From Bombyx mori (lineage: Eukaryota; Arthropoda; Insecta; Lepidoptera; Bombycidae): 64,000 nucleotides of DNA. The position numbers and the translations under genes are program-made. Where the stretch lies: contig NC_085128.1 in the NCBI RefSeq assembly GCF_030269925.1, positions 9,302,501 to 9,366,500 on the forward strand, written 5' to 3'. Below, in pieces: positions 21,607 to 33,435 of the stretch (within the stretch, counting starts at the first letter, position 1; each line of letters begins with the position of its first letter). The notes under the pieces are model-generated. The model made no database searches, was not told the origin of the DNA, and worked only from the letters and a program-made list of their open reading frames with translations.

Positions 21607-21722
21607 GAGGTAGGTGGCAGCAATTACGTTTTAGATGTCTATGGACTCCGGTAACGCGGTAACCACTTAACATCAGGTGGACCGTGAGCTCGTTCACCTA
21701 CCTAAGCAATAAAAAATAAAAA
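21607..21722 (+). mobile_element. Bm1 SINE 3' fragment
   Basis: GTAGGTGGCAGCAATTACG to CTAAGCAATAAAAAATAAAA, sense; only the last 115 bases. Confidence 0.85.
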
Positions 21723-21849
21723 CAGCTGGTGGACTCCTGATTTATTTATTTATTAGCTCTTGATCTCATAATAACTAAAACTCATTTAATAACAGTATTA
21801 TTTAACAATCTCAATCCATGTCAGAATTTGCACATAATCCACATAGCAC

Positions 21850-21992
21850 ATATATTGTACCAGTTAATAAATAAACCACTTCGATGGTTGGATGTTGAAA
21901 TATTCTGTAATGTAAATATGGATGATTACTTTAAAATTCCGATTAAATTTGAACCTCGACATTTAGTAGTCTTAACTGATTTTTTGATGTAA
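21850..21992 (+). other. Exon-like open segment similar to 36960-37125
   Basis: A candidate acceptor (ttgtaccag) opens a frame reading KPLRWLDVEIFCNVNMDDYFKIP before a GTAAGT at 21989. A related segment lies at 36975-37125 (NVNLDHYFKMPIK). Both are on the plus strand. It could be a lost exon or a shared mobile fragment. Confidence 0.25.
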
Positions 21993-22409
21993 GTACCGTC
22001 TATAATCTTTTTTAATATTTGGTTCATTATTTCTTTGTTGAACTAACAAATGTGTCGGGTTGGGTTTCGATATTCAGGTTGTAATTAATACCTATGAGGC
22101 TTGGTAACAAGCTTGATACCATTAGACCGTCAGCTACGTCTACGAGTATATCCACAGCAACATATTTAAAAAAACTCATCAGTTTTTGATGACTCAGTGT
22201 CGTTGGTAATTATTTATCCTCTTATCTGTTTTAAATTGCAACCTGCAAAACCTAGCAATCAAAGTCGAGCGAGTACAGCATCGTACGTAGTTACGGACCT
22301 ACAAAAAATGGATAAACGTTTTAGTTCCACGAACAAACAGGAAATCTTTACGCAGCATACCTCAAATCATTCGTCACACTCAAGATCAGAGAACGTACTT
22401 TGCAATGTG

Positions 22410-22416
22410 TTAAAAG
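22410..22416 (+). promoter_or_regulatory. TATA-like core (TTAAAAG) of copy B
   Basis: This is the counterpart of the box at 14801 in the duplicated upstream block. A second candidate, TTTATATAG near 22436, is not conserved in copy A. Confidence 0.4.
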
Positions 22417-22493
22417 GAATTCGTTTCTCTTTTGGTTTATATAGCAAGAACAATTTGAGCAGTGTTTGTGTCTTATTTTTATGAAAGAAGAAG

Positions 22494-24547
22494 ATGGTTG
22501 TCAATTATTTACACGTGAGTACAGTTTGAGAAAATACAATGACCAAATTGTTTGATTATGGATATTGTGCGATTAACTAATGATATATGAAATGAATCAA
22601 TTTACAGTTTCTCGTGCTGTCGTTGGTGTTTTGTTTTTGTTCAACGAATCCTTTACATTTCCGAAGTGCAAATTATGAAAGACAAATACGGCCTGCTTTT
22701 CAAAATGGCGTCTTCAATTTTGGTTTTCAATTGAACATGTAAGTTCAGATTTGTGAAAATATTAGTTGAAGTCTGATTTTTATACAACACGATCTATATT
22801 GGATTCGTATATACTTCGTGTTTTTGTGTTTTTTTTTTTTATTGCTTAGATGGGTGGACGAGCTCACAGCCCACCTGGTGTTAAGTGGTTACTGGAGCCT
22901 ATAGACATCTACAACGTAAATGCGCCACCCACCTTGAGATATAAGTTCTAAGGTCTCAAGTATAGTTACAACGGCTGCCCTACCCTTCAAACCGAAACGC
23001 ATTACTGCTTCACGGCAGAAATAGGCAGGGTGGTGGTACCCACCCGCGCGGACTCACAAGAGGTCCTACCACCAGTAAAGAACGAACCGTTGTGTGAACG
23101 AAATTAGTGTTCTTTAAGATAAATCATCAAGATTATTCCAATCACATAGCGCCTAAATTCACGAATCAATTACTTATTTAAAATATACATTACTGTTTAC
23201 AACTAACTTTGTTCTCATGCTTACAGTCCAGAACCGTTAATAGGCTTCCGGCTTACAGAAATGAAAAATACGAATAAATATTTTGGATCTACTTTTAATG
23301 CAATTCAATCTAATTTGCCTATGATTACTTCAAGAGCTGGTGCCACCGATACTTTTTCTCACTCCAATAATGCTATCAATGAAAGAGATAAGGGAAATCA
23401 AAAGGATACTCCTTTTAGCTCCAATGAAATTCCTCAAAAAAATAAAGAAGAGTCTGAAGATATTTCTACTGAAAACACAGAAACAACTTCATTCACGACA
23501 GACGAACCATCTACTACTGAAAGCACATATGAAACAACGACAGATTCTGAATACGTGAGTACATTTTTTGTTTTTCTATTAAAATCCATACTAAACGTTT
23601 TCTCATGATACCACCAAATGCTGCTACAAAGAGGATATTATACGGAGCGTATACTTTTGACTTTCAAAAAATCTAAAAACGCAGTGCCCAGTTAAGTCTC
23701 GAAACATAATATGGGAACGTGCAACAGATCTTTAAACACATACGTAACAAGAAACATGCGATAGATCCACGCAAATCTCGCTTGTGTTTTTTCCAATGTA
23801 CAGAAGACGTTTACGTAGCACGAATCATACTCAGAGTCAATACATCACAATAATAATAAAAAATCCCCTGGTCTGATACCACTATATTGTTTATTTCTAC
23901 CAAAATTACTTCGTTGCAGCTTTAAGAACAGAATCGCTCTTGTTCTAATTCAGTTAAGACTTCATCTTTATATATATATTTTTTTTATTGCTTAGATGGG
24001 TGGACGAGCTCACAGCCCACCTGGTGCTAAGTGGTTACTGGAGCCCATAGACATTTACAACGTAAATGCGCCACCCACCTTGAGATATAAGTTCTAAGAT
24101 CTCAGTATAGTTACAACGGCTGCCCTACCCTTCAAACCGAAATGCATTACTGCTTCACGGCAGAAACAGGCAGGGCGGTGGTACCTACCCGTGTGGACTC
24201 ACAAGAGGTCCTACCATCGGTATATCTCATGGTGGTCACATTATGATGCTTTTGGGTTTTTTTATAATCACCTAAAATCAAGCGAACTGCGACAGTTTAG
24301 CCACCAAAAAATAAAACTCAAATCCAACAAACGTAATTTTAAAACCCGGATATTCACAGCTACCTTCCACGTGTAAAGTGATGCGAATACTTCAAATATT
24401 TCGAATATAGAACACTAACATAAAGTTAAATTACATACTGATTAAAACTTATTTTACTTATTGCAGACAACATCAATATATTATGATGACGAATTATTCA
24501 ACCGGTCAGGAGTTTCCGCGCAGCTACTAGCTTCTTTGGTTGGATGA
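22494..24547 (+). CDS. Secreted cuticle-protein-like gene without RR core, copy B, 4 exons (186 aa)
   Basis: Tandem paralogue of the gene at 14857-16505 with the same exon plan: 22494-22514 (donor gtgagt), 22608-22738 (acceptor tttacag, donor gtaagt, phase 2), 23227-23554 (acceptor ttacag, donor gtgagt, phase 0) and 24467-24547 (acceptor attgcag, stop TGA); 561 nt in frame. The signal peptide has LVLSLVFCFCS. The mature N-terminus shares YERQI and a GVFNFGFQLN patch with copy A; the intron falls after that patch as in RR-1 genes. Exon 3 carries an extra Thr/Ser/Glu-rich stretch (TTESTYETTTDSEY) that copy A has only in short form, and which might be O-glycosylated. Exon 4 ends LLASLVG, the same end as the RR-1 gene at 5152-6605. 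Two antisense Bm1 SINEs sit in introns 2 and 3 and are absent from copy A, so they inserted after the duplication. Exact function is unknown; a cuticle role is inferred from neighbours and tail. Confidence 0.8.
22829..23076 (-). mobile_element. Bm1 SINE in intron 2 of copy B
   Basis: T run, ATTGCTTAGATGGGTGG to GTCCTACCACCAG. Not present at the matching place in copy A. Confidence 0.92.
23979..24220 (-). mobile_element. Bm1 SINE in intron 3 of copy B
   Basis: T run, ATTGCTTAGATGGGTGG to GTCCTACCATCGG. Not present in copy A. Confidence 0.92.
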
Positions 24548-24854
24548 CAAACTATATTATGTATTGACAAAACAGACTAGAACTGTGGACGATGGTAGAT
24601 CGATGTTAATATTTGAATGTATCTGCAATAACTTACGTATTTAGGACAGATTTTCGGTCCTCAAAAATATATCCATTAAGTAAGTTGAAGGTTAAAAGAA
24701 AACAAAGGAACTCAACATAGAACTGGTTTTTGTTATTGACTACATTTTATATGATAATTAAAAAAATAGCCTTAATCGTTTACGATGTGTGTATTGTTTT
24801 ATAAATTAAATTTAAAGTATACAACTAAAAGAGATGCTTTTGTCAGTCTGTGTC

Positions 24855-24860
24855 AATAAA
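24855..24860 (+). terminator. Possible AATAAA polyadenylation signal, copy B
   Basis: AATAAA about 310 bases after the copy B stop, the first clear signal downstream. The distance is long compared with copy A, so this is tentative. Confidence 0.3.
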
Positions 24861-25105
24861 TTCAAAAATCGATTTTATAAATCCCTTATTACGTAAAATC
24901 ACGACCCTGTGAAAACTCACTCGTAACTATTAGCATTGCCGGAACTTGTTATGTACCATGATAAAAAGTATTATATGTAATAATCCAAGCTATAAACTAT
25001 CATCATGCAAATGTTGATTAAAGTCCCTTTTGCCGTTTTTGCGTGATTGAGTTTGTTACTCACACTCATATGTACATTCAAATATACAAGCGTTCATATT
25101 CATAA

Positions 25106-25350
25106 TCTCTATATATAAAAATGAATTGCTGTTCGTTAGTCTCGCTAAAACTCGAGAACGGCTGGACCGATTTGGCTAATTTTGGTCTTGAATTATTCGT
25201 GGAAGTCCAGGGAAAGTTTAAAAGGTGAAAAAATATAAAAAAGCTCGGAATTATATAAAAACAAACAATTTTGTTTTTCCTTTGATGTGTCCCCTTGATG
25301 TGTCTTTTATTTATCGATTGAGGCACTACGAATTCTGCCGGGTCAGCTAG
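25106..25350 (+). mobile_element. Non-autonomous Helitron (GGGTCAGCTAG family)
   Basis: TCTCTATATATAAAAATG at the 5' end and GCCGGGTCAGCTAG at the 3' end, between A and T. Complete but short (245 bp). Confidence 0.8.
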
Positions 25351-25739
25351 TATATTCTAAAAATCGTTTCTGTTAGAATATTGTTTGTAATAATCATGAT
25401 TAAAAGCTTATTTTAGTATATTCTGTTAAGAAGGTTATGTAACTGTATTTTGTTAAAATAATAAAGTAATTCGGTGGTTTTATTTGTTCTTTAGTACGGT
25501 ACGGTCGTTTAGTACCCATAACACAAGAGAAGAACTTAGCTTATGTATCTAATGTGAAACATTAATTTAATCTATATATTTTTTTTATTTAAATAGCGTC
25601 AAATTATGTATATAATGTGCATTGTATATTTTAATTGACATACACGAAACGTGGCGCCTCGTTCGAGTAGGAATAGACATCCACAAAATTTTCTCCCATA
25701 ATGGTGAAATATGTGGTGGTGCAAGCATGTGGTGGGCGC

Positions 25740-27605
25740 CTAAGAATACCCTTAATCCAAACTTAGTTCATAGGTGTCGTAGAAGGCGGCGAAGAGCCAA
25801 AACGTGGCTAAAGCCAATATAACCTAGGGCCAAGGTCAACAAAAGCATTCCCAAGGAGGGTTGAAGGCAGGCAGGCGGCCGGTCATAAAAAAATTGCCAA
25901 AACATAGAGCAACATGAGAATGAATAAAAATGAGAGCGACAGGGCTAAAACGTCCCCCACAGGCTACACGTAGCGACAGCACCCGGTCTCTGTGGAAAGT
26001 GGACTATGGTTGTCGCATCACGATCGGGTGTGATCGTTGAGGTATGCAAGCTGGAATGTAGGTAGTGTGACTGGGAAAGAAAAGGAGCTAGCGGATGTGT
26101 TAGGACAGGAGAAGAATTAATATAGCATGTCTGCAAGAGACTAGGTGGAAAGGAGCGGAAGCTAGAGAGATTGGTGAAGAATATAAGTTGTATTATAGTG
26201 GAAGTGATGGATAAAGGAACGCTGTGAGAGCAGTGTTAGATATGGATTTAAAAGATTGTATGGCGCATGTCGAACGAGTGATAGGATCATAATAGTAAAA
26301 ATAGTTTGTGAAAGTGTTATTTTGAATTTTATAAGTATATATCGCCTCAGGTCGATTGCAAAGAGGACGTGAAAAAAGTTTTGGTAGGATTTTGATAGTG
26401 TTATGACTGGCATTCCAGAGAGTGAAAATATTTGCATAAGGTGCACGGAGGATGGGAGTATATTAGCCCACTAAAGCGGTTGCTATAGCCAGATCTGATG
26501 CTCAGAAATTGTTGCATGACGCTTTAGATGGACCTCGTGGACAAAAGGAACTATACCGTATCACGAGAGATAGAGAAGAAAGAGCGAAAGAAATTAAGCA
26601 TTTAGATGTATGAAAAATGAGACAGGTAAAGTTCTAATGAAAGATAAGGGAATAACAGAGCGCTGGAAGATATACTTTGAAAAAATAATGAATGAGGAGA
26701 TCGGCTGGAATAGGGTTATTGATAAGAAGCCAGAGAACATCGGGATTGTGAATGAATTCAATGTATACACACCACATCGTCACAAACACCGTCACATGTG
26801 CCAGACGGTATACCAGTGGGAGTATGGAAGATACTGGGAGAAGACAGATATAAGTGTCTGACTTTATTCTTCAATAAGCTGCTGCAAGAAGAAGTGATCC
26901 CTGCGGAATGGAGCACCAGTACACTAGTACCCTTATACAAAAATAAAGTGTATGTGCAAAACTATGGCAGCTATCGGGGAATAAAGGCTATGTCACATAG
27001 TATGAAATTTAGGAGAAAGTGATAGAGAAGCGAAAGTGAGATTATCCAAATCCAGTTCGGGTTTATGCCTGGTCATGGGACAACGGACGCCATATTTGCA
27101 CTCCGCCAAATGTGCGAAAAATAATGTGATGTACACAGGAATCTGCATTTATGGTGTTCGTTGATCTGGAAGAAGCGTACAACAGGATACCTAGAGCATT
27201 TCATTAAACGAGAAAGGTATACCTAGTAAGCATGTGAGGTTAATCTGTGCCATGTACCAGATAAGTCGATCCAGGACGTATATACGAACCGCCGCAGTGA
27301 ATCCCGACGAGTTCAAAGTGGCAGTGGGCTTACACCAAGGGTCTGCCCAAATTCCTATCTCTTTCTGCTAGTGATGGATGACTTGACGTGGGAAATACAG
27401 GAAGAAACCCCTAGGTTTATGCTGTTTGCTTTAAAGGAAGAGGTAGACTTAAGAAGAAATGGATGGATTGCGTGAAAGACGATATGTGTGAGAGGGGAGT
27501 GAGCGAAGAAATGATTATTATAATAGAGGAGTAGTATAGAAGGAGAAAACATGTTGCACCGACCCCAGATGACTGGGAGAAGAGCAAGAGAATTATGAAT
27601 GGTAA
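25740..27605 (+). mobile_element. RTE-like LINE relic with internal deletions
   Basis: A broken plus-strand element. A 5' region with GTAGAAGGCGGCGAAG is followed by endonuclease pieces (CLQETRW-like near 26125-26150, GIPESENIC near 26408). RT pieces come next: MPDGIPVGVWKILGED at 26798, NYRGIK near 26970, QFGFMPG near 27055, then FVDLEEAYNR near 27150 and GLHQGSAQ near 27330. After 27410 it jumps to a C-terminal block (KWMDCVKDDM...TCCTDPR near 27455-27570), so about the last third of RT is deleted. Frames change many times. It is old and inactive. Confidence 0.72.
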
Positions 27606-28807
27606 AACATGACGTCTTGTAGTTTCAGTATAAATAGATTGTCTCCGGACGAAAACTCCAATTGACACCGATATTTTATTTCTGCAAGGTGATGTGGTTT
27701 GATTTTCGACCACAAGAAAACTAATTTTTGTTTTATATTTTCTATCAAAAAAGATACCCCGATTTATGGTTTGCTTGCATGTTTGCTTGCATTGAATTTA
27801 ATTGTGTATTTAAGCTGTTTTTTTAAGTAACGAAAAGCGGTTGTTTTAATCAAAATTTTAACTAACTAGCAAAAAAAAACAGTGACAAATCTAATCTTTG
27901 ACAGTAACTAAATAAGAATAATATTTGATGGCAAACTAAAGCGGCATAGATTATATAAAAATATTTAAAAAAATACATTTCATTGAATATACTTGATTTG
28001 ACTCCGTACGAATTGGTACTGACCTGGTTATTTTCGTTGCGAAGCAACTAAAGGCTTTTTTAGGAAGGAATAATTACGGGTGACCTTTCCAGCTTCACCA
28101 GGACAAGTGGAAGAGCACGGGCTCAGCCAGAAGGGGTGGGATTAGCTAACAGCAGCCCGAGCGCCTCAGAAGGAGACCTAACAACTCAGAGGCTGAATGC
28201 ATCGCTCACAGTATCAATTAAAAAGAATAACTTAGTAGCAGGAATAAACACTCCAAATGCCATATCACTATATTCTATATTCTAATTGAGATTCTAAATT
28301 GATGCAATTTTTCACTTTTGTTTACTCTAACATTCTCTACTTATTATTATCCTAACCTATTTTAAATCACGAGTCATTACTATGTATAAAGTTCGTCATC
28401 AAACTAAAGACTTTAATGCTTAATTCACAACATATTTTAATTTCTATTAAAGTGTAAACGAGTATAGAACTATTTTATCTGAATAGAGATTGAATCGAAA
28501 ATGGCTGGTCGAAAAGATGCTACCGATTAATCAATTCAAGATTAAAGTGTTTACATAAATTTAATGTGATTAATCGCAGCAGTTTTTCCTGTTATTAATA
28601 CCAAACACTCTTAATCTGCTTTGGTACTTCGGATTTATTCGAGTGGTGAAAAGCTATTTTGTTTAAGCGACATTTTTGCAACTGTACAGGAGAGCCATTT
28701 GATGTTTAAAATTATGAAAAAATATCTTAACAAAAACACTGCTTCAGATGTTTGAGTGGGGTAAACTTAATTAAAGTTCAATTAAAATATGAAATTGTTG
28801 ATACTAA

Positions 28808-29106
28808 TCTATACATATAAATAAAATACAAACGGTACATACACCAAAATAACATTTTTTACAGTTTTTGTCTGTCTGTCTGTCTGTCTGTTTGTTCCGG
28901 CTAATCTCTGGAACGGCTGGACTGATTTTGACGGGACTTTCACTGATAGATAGCTGATGATATAAGGAGTAATTTAGGCTACTTTTTTTAGATTAGCTTC
29001 GCTTCGCGGCGTCACCCGCTGTATGACAATAACCGCGGGTTACATCGCCGGACTCGGCTATAATAAAATTTAATGTTTCCGAAGCGAAGCGAGGGCGGGT
29101 CGCTAG
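28808..29106 (+). mobile_element. Non-autonomous Helitron with (GTCT)n
   Basis: TCTATACATATAAATAAAAT at the 5' end, a short GTCT microsatellite (about 28866-28890), and GGGCGGGTCGCTAG at the 3' end; A and T flanks. Confidence 0.7.
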
Positions 29107-29215
29107 TACTAAATAAAACGGACCTTTAATTACAAAGATAAATGCCGCATACTACACGATATGTCGCTTGAATCAAATAGTCTTTCATCCCTCGATATCT
29201 ACGTATCCACTTTAT

Positions 29216-29430
29216 TTATTTCTATTACGTAGATGGGTGAATGATCTCGTGGCTCATCTGACGTGCAAGGGCTAGCAGAGCTCATAGACATGCATACAGC
29301 AATCCACCTGAGTCATAATGTTAGGTATTGATGGTAATGTATATCTGGTGACCCAACCTTCAAATCAGAATGCATAATTGCTTTGCGGCGGAAATATTCG
29401 AGATAGATAGTGCCTACCGATACTATATTA
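29216..29430 (-). repeat. Diverged Bm1 SINE
   Basis: ACGTAGATGGGTGAATGATC, CTCATAGACATGCATAC and a degenerate TTTGCGGCGGAAATA end; an old antisense copy. Confidence 0.65.
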
Positions 29431-29587
29431 TAATAATACATTTGTATACTATCGTATTAATAAATCCACCTTAATAAGCAATTTTTTATTTTCATCATAT
29501 TATTTTATTAATGATCTAAATAACAATGATTTTAGAACTGAACAACAGTAAAATATTGATTAAATCAAATGAAATTAAACCAATTCA

Positions 29588-29593
29588 TTTATT
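29588..29593 (-). terminator. AATAAA polyadenylation signal for the minus-strand exon
   Basis: Minus-strand AATAAA about 75 bases after the stop of the exon at 29668-29941. Confidence 0.5.
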
Positions 29594-29667
29594 GAACACA
29601 GAAGTAGTGTGTAGCAGTAACCATAATTAAATAGTTGTGTATATATAGTGTGTATAAATTACCGCAT

Positions 29668-29941
29668 TTAATGGCCGGACACACATTTCCCATAGCATAT
29701 TTCAGGATTAAGGTAATTTTCAATAAAGCTGGCAACGTCCTGAAGATTGTACATCATTACTCTGTTGACTAATTTACCATCTTTGTCGTATTCTTCGTAG
29801 CAAAGATTTTCCACTTTTTTGGGCTTACTCCTCAAAAAGTTTTCACCGTTTATGATTAGTACTCTGCGTAGTGGTGCTGGCAATGACATTGGCTGGTGAT
29901 GATAATGTTGCGTATCGTTCAATTGTTTCACGATCGTATCA
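29668..29941 (-). CDS. Terminal exon of an unrecognised minus-strand gene (90 codons)
   Basis: On the minus strand a consensus acceptor (tttttctaacag) lies just above 29941. It opens a phase-2 exon that reads 90 residues to a TAA at 29668-29670, and AATAAA follows about 75 bases further (plus-strand TTTATT at 29588-29593). Acceptor, long frame and polyadenylation signal together argue for a real last exon. The peptide is hydrophilic, with a His-rich start, a PLRRVLIINGENF segment, LCYEEYDKDGKLV, an amphipathic NLQDVASFIENYL helix, and three cysteines (one in the LCYEEY segment, two in a CYGKC motif near the C-terminus). I recognise no family. No start codon or signal peptide is encoded here, so exons must lie above 29950; I could not find them by eye. 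The phase-2 intron is the same as in the cluster genes, which could be chance. Confidence 0.55.
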
Positions 29942-30097
29942 CTGTTAGAAAAAATTAAAGGTTCATGAAAGTGGTCGAATCAATCACCATGATTGAAGGT
30001 TCCGGTTACATTGGCAACATTTTAAATTGGTTTTTTGTTATCAGCAACGAAAATCATCGTTTATTATCATTTATTATCATCATCAACACTCAACACT

Positions 30098-30307
30098 AAT
30101 ATATAAATCTACAGTAGTTTTTACGGATGTTCCGTTATAACTACAAAACAATGAATCCGATTAACTTGAAACTTGGTATCCATGTAGACAATATACGTAC
30201 TTAATGGATAGGCTAATATTTATATGAGTGTTGGGCTCCCTAATAATAATGACAATAAATAATAATGTTAATTTTAAATGCCCAACGAAGCGGGTGAGTA
30301 CGTCTAG
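30098..30307 (+). mobile_element. Helitron of the AGCGAAGCGGGC family, diverged copy
   Basis: Shares ACGGATGTTCCGTTATAACTA and TTATATGAGTGTTGG with 60116-60327 and ends AACGAAGCGGGTG..CTAG. Its 5' terminus is not clear. Confidence 0.6.
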
Positions 30308-30701
30308 CTTATTCATACAATCATTTATTATCGCTCATGAACATTTGTAATATCATTGCTAGGTTTTATATACTGCTTACCTTACATTTTATTTACTATA
30401 TACTTACCACTTTACCTTACTTGAAAAATGTTTTTCAATAACAATGACAGAGAAAAATTTACAGTTTATTACAGATCAGCGAAACTCGTTTACGGTTCGT
30501 TGTCAATTTTAGGATGGAGACCAATTTGTGGAAATCATTCAACTGCCACCTACTTTGAATACATTAGGCATTGCATCTAAACTATAAATCTCACGCAAGG
30601 GCAAGAAAGAAGTTGACAAAGTTTGATCTGGATCGGATGAACGGTATTTCAGCGCTACAAATACGAACAAACACACATTTTTAACACGCTTTTGTTTTGT
30701 T

Positions 30702-31040
30702 GTTCGGACGGGTGAACGAGCTCACAGCCTACCTGATGCTAAGTGGTTACTGGAAACCATAAACATCACAACGTACGTTCATTCACCTTGAAACATTAGG
30801 CTTATGTCTTAAATGAACGGTCGTCCTTTCCTTTCAAACTGGCGTCAAAACTGTGACTCTACCATTGCTCTGCCGCTGTCAGTAATTACATAAATTATAA
30901 TTTTTGCGGGTTAGATTTTATAACCTAATACTATCCCTTCAACGTGGAAATCGTTCGTGAACACGTGCTAACTGTATATTTTGTGATTATGAATAAGTAT
31001 ATCTTCCTGCAGGAGCTTATTCTAGAGTCATATGGGTTGC
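30702..31040 (-). repeat. Diverged Bm1 SINE with head
   Basis: CGGGTGAACGAGCTCACAGCC followed by a degenerate body and the AATTATAATTTTTGCGGGTT head-side region; old and antisense. Confidence 0.65.
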
Positions 31041-32605
31041 TATGAATACACTGGACATCTTATCCTATAGGCATAGGACAAAGAGGTATCAATTTAAATG
31101 TTATTGCCATATACAATCGTTTACCTTATAATACAATTTATATTATGCTAAGACAAGCATTGAATATACTTACTTATCAACACGGCTAATATTTTTCGTG
31201 CAATCCCCCATGATAATAATTCCACAAAATATGAAAGACTGAAATTATTTAAATACGAAGTTTAACAGATGTTTTTTTAAATAATATTAAATGTATGTGT
31301 ATATGCGGCAATTCTTTATTCACATTATTGTTTGTCAGCTTGATCAACTTTTCCTCTTTATTTTAGACTGGATACTTAAAGTACTAACAAATATTTTAAG
31401 TGAACAGTTTTTTACTGTATTCAATTATATATTGTGAATAAAATTATTTCCTTACGTTATATTAATAAATAAGATTAGTTTTCGTTATCGTGTTTTTTTT
31501 TCGTATAGTTGTAAGGAAAATTGTGTACAAATTCAGCACTTTTTCTTGTTTAGTCGTGCGCACATGGCTTATGTTACAAGCCAGATTTTGTTTCTTTTTA
31601 CTTGTGTTGCTTATGTATCTTTTTAGCTTCTGATGTGTATTGTGTACCTAATAAATAAATATATAAATAATGCTTGGCATTGTGAATAACTACGCGTGTT
31701 GGAATGTCAATTTTCGCTCCCATGGCCAGGGTAACATTTTTAACACAACGAGAAGCGATAGTTTCTTGTGTATAAAATTCACAAAATTGTATGTTAAATA
31801 ATTACAGTAAAACGATTTGAAAAGTGGTTAAGTGGCAAAGCATCATTCAATATTAAATTGAGAATACAAAACAACTCAAAGGAAAATGTGAACAAAAAAA
31901 CAATAGCACAGTTAAAAATAAATTCTTGCTATGTCACATGCCAAAATAATATACGTACGCAAATTATTAATTTATTAATAGTTATTAATTTATCATAACA
32001 TGTTACCAGGAGAGAAATTAGCACATTCATCCTTTAAAGAAAATAGCAAATTTTCATTTCTAAGTCCAAAAACATATTTACCACAAGAAATATTCTAATC
32101 AGCATCTTGTATAGTTTTATAACGGTTTTTAATTGTCAAAGTAATTTCTTTGTAAGCAGAATAACAGCGAATTCAATCAAGATAACTAACTATATTTCAA
32201 AGCCATAAAAGCTTAACGAGCAATATAAACTCGTTAGAAATTTTTTTAACCTACAATTTCACAAATGGCTCTCATTATTGGTCAGTTCATTGTTTGCAAT
32301 CGAATTGTGTTTGAATAAGATGATATCGATTTATTAGTAGAGAAGACGGTGTGGAGATCTGTAGAACTTCAAAATAAAAACCATAAGGGTAGTGATAACA
32401 GCAACTTGTTTGCTGGGCAGACTATGTGAGATCAAATGCAATGCATTAAATACAAGGAATTCTGGTCAAACATCGAACATTTGGTCTACACTAGCATTTT
32501 TAACGAGCCTGGTTGGGCTATATGGTTAGGTTAGCTGGGCAAAATTAGGGTTCCTTCATTTCTTGTCTAACATATTTTACAGTAATCGTTAATACTCACG
32601 GCTCA

Positions 32606-32845
32606 GCTATAAATGTATGGTCCGGTTCACCTGGTGTTCAGTGGTCACCGGAGCCCATAGACATCAACCATTTCAATGGCGCCGCCCATCTTGAAACATG
32701 AGTTCTAAGTCTCGGTTCTTAAGGTATAACTTATACTTAGTAGTATATTCGATTTGAAGAAACCGAAACGCATTACTGCTTAACGTCGGAAATAGGCAGG
32801 CTGGTGCTTGTGGGGGCTCACATGGCGCCCTAACACGAGTAATAA
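32606..32845 (-). repeat. Diverged Bm1 SINE
   Basis: CACCTGGTGTTCAGTGGTCACC, CCGCCCATCTTGAAACATGAG and GAAACGCATTACTGCTTAACG; antisense. Confidence 0.7.
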
Positions 32846-33229
32846 CATTGTAAGAGATTTACATAATTTCGGATTTTTTTGGGACAATTTCATTAAATTT
32901 GTCGTTAATTGCAACACGATCGACAATCGATTTTCCGGCTTTGGCGTCTTGATGATGACCGAGATGAGGTCGGTCATTAAGCTCTGCTGATGTTTTTGAT
33001 TTTCCGTTACAATTGCAAAGGGATTATCTAATGCGTACCATTCTTGGAGGCATCAACATCGGATTAGGAATTTGGGTATCGTATTATTTGCTGTCACGGA
33101 CTTTTGTTTAGAACATTCAAAGGGGAACAATTCTGTTCTATATTAGCCAAACTTTAACCGTTTCCGCAGCGCACATAGCGGAAGCTCTCAAAAGGAAAAC
33201 AAAAACCATTTTGAAACATTCTTTATTTG

Positions 33230-33435
33230 TACTCCGCTCGTATTGGTCTTAGTGTAATGTTATATATATATATATAGCCTTCCTCAATATTCGCTATCTA
33301 ACACTGTAAGAATTTCAAATCGGATCAGACATTCAAATCGGACCAGTAGTTCCTGAGATTAGTGCGTTAAACCAAATAAACAAACAAACTTCAGCTTTAT
33401 AATGTTAGTAATAATATAATATAAGTATAGATTAC
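33230..33435 (+). repeat. Interspersed repeat fragment
   Basis: AATCGGACCAGTAGTTCCTG followed by AAACAAACAAACTTCAGC and a TATAAT..TAGTA end, a pattern common to lepidopteran mobile repeats. The class is not certain. Confidence 0.4.

Larger units (their letters stand above)
24861..29587. other. Intergenic region, repeats only
   Basis: Holds the Helitrons at 25106 and 28808, the RTE-like relic at 25740-27605 and a diverged Bm1. Sequence from 27606 to 28807 is AT-rich with nothing recognised. Confidence 0.6.

Noticed and set aside
22197..22484. 95-codon open frame upstream of copy B
   Set aside because: It lies in the conserved upstream block, has no counterpart frame in copy A and ends before the real start.
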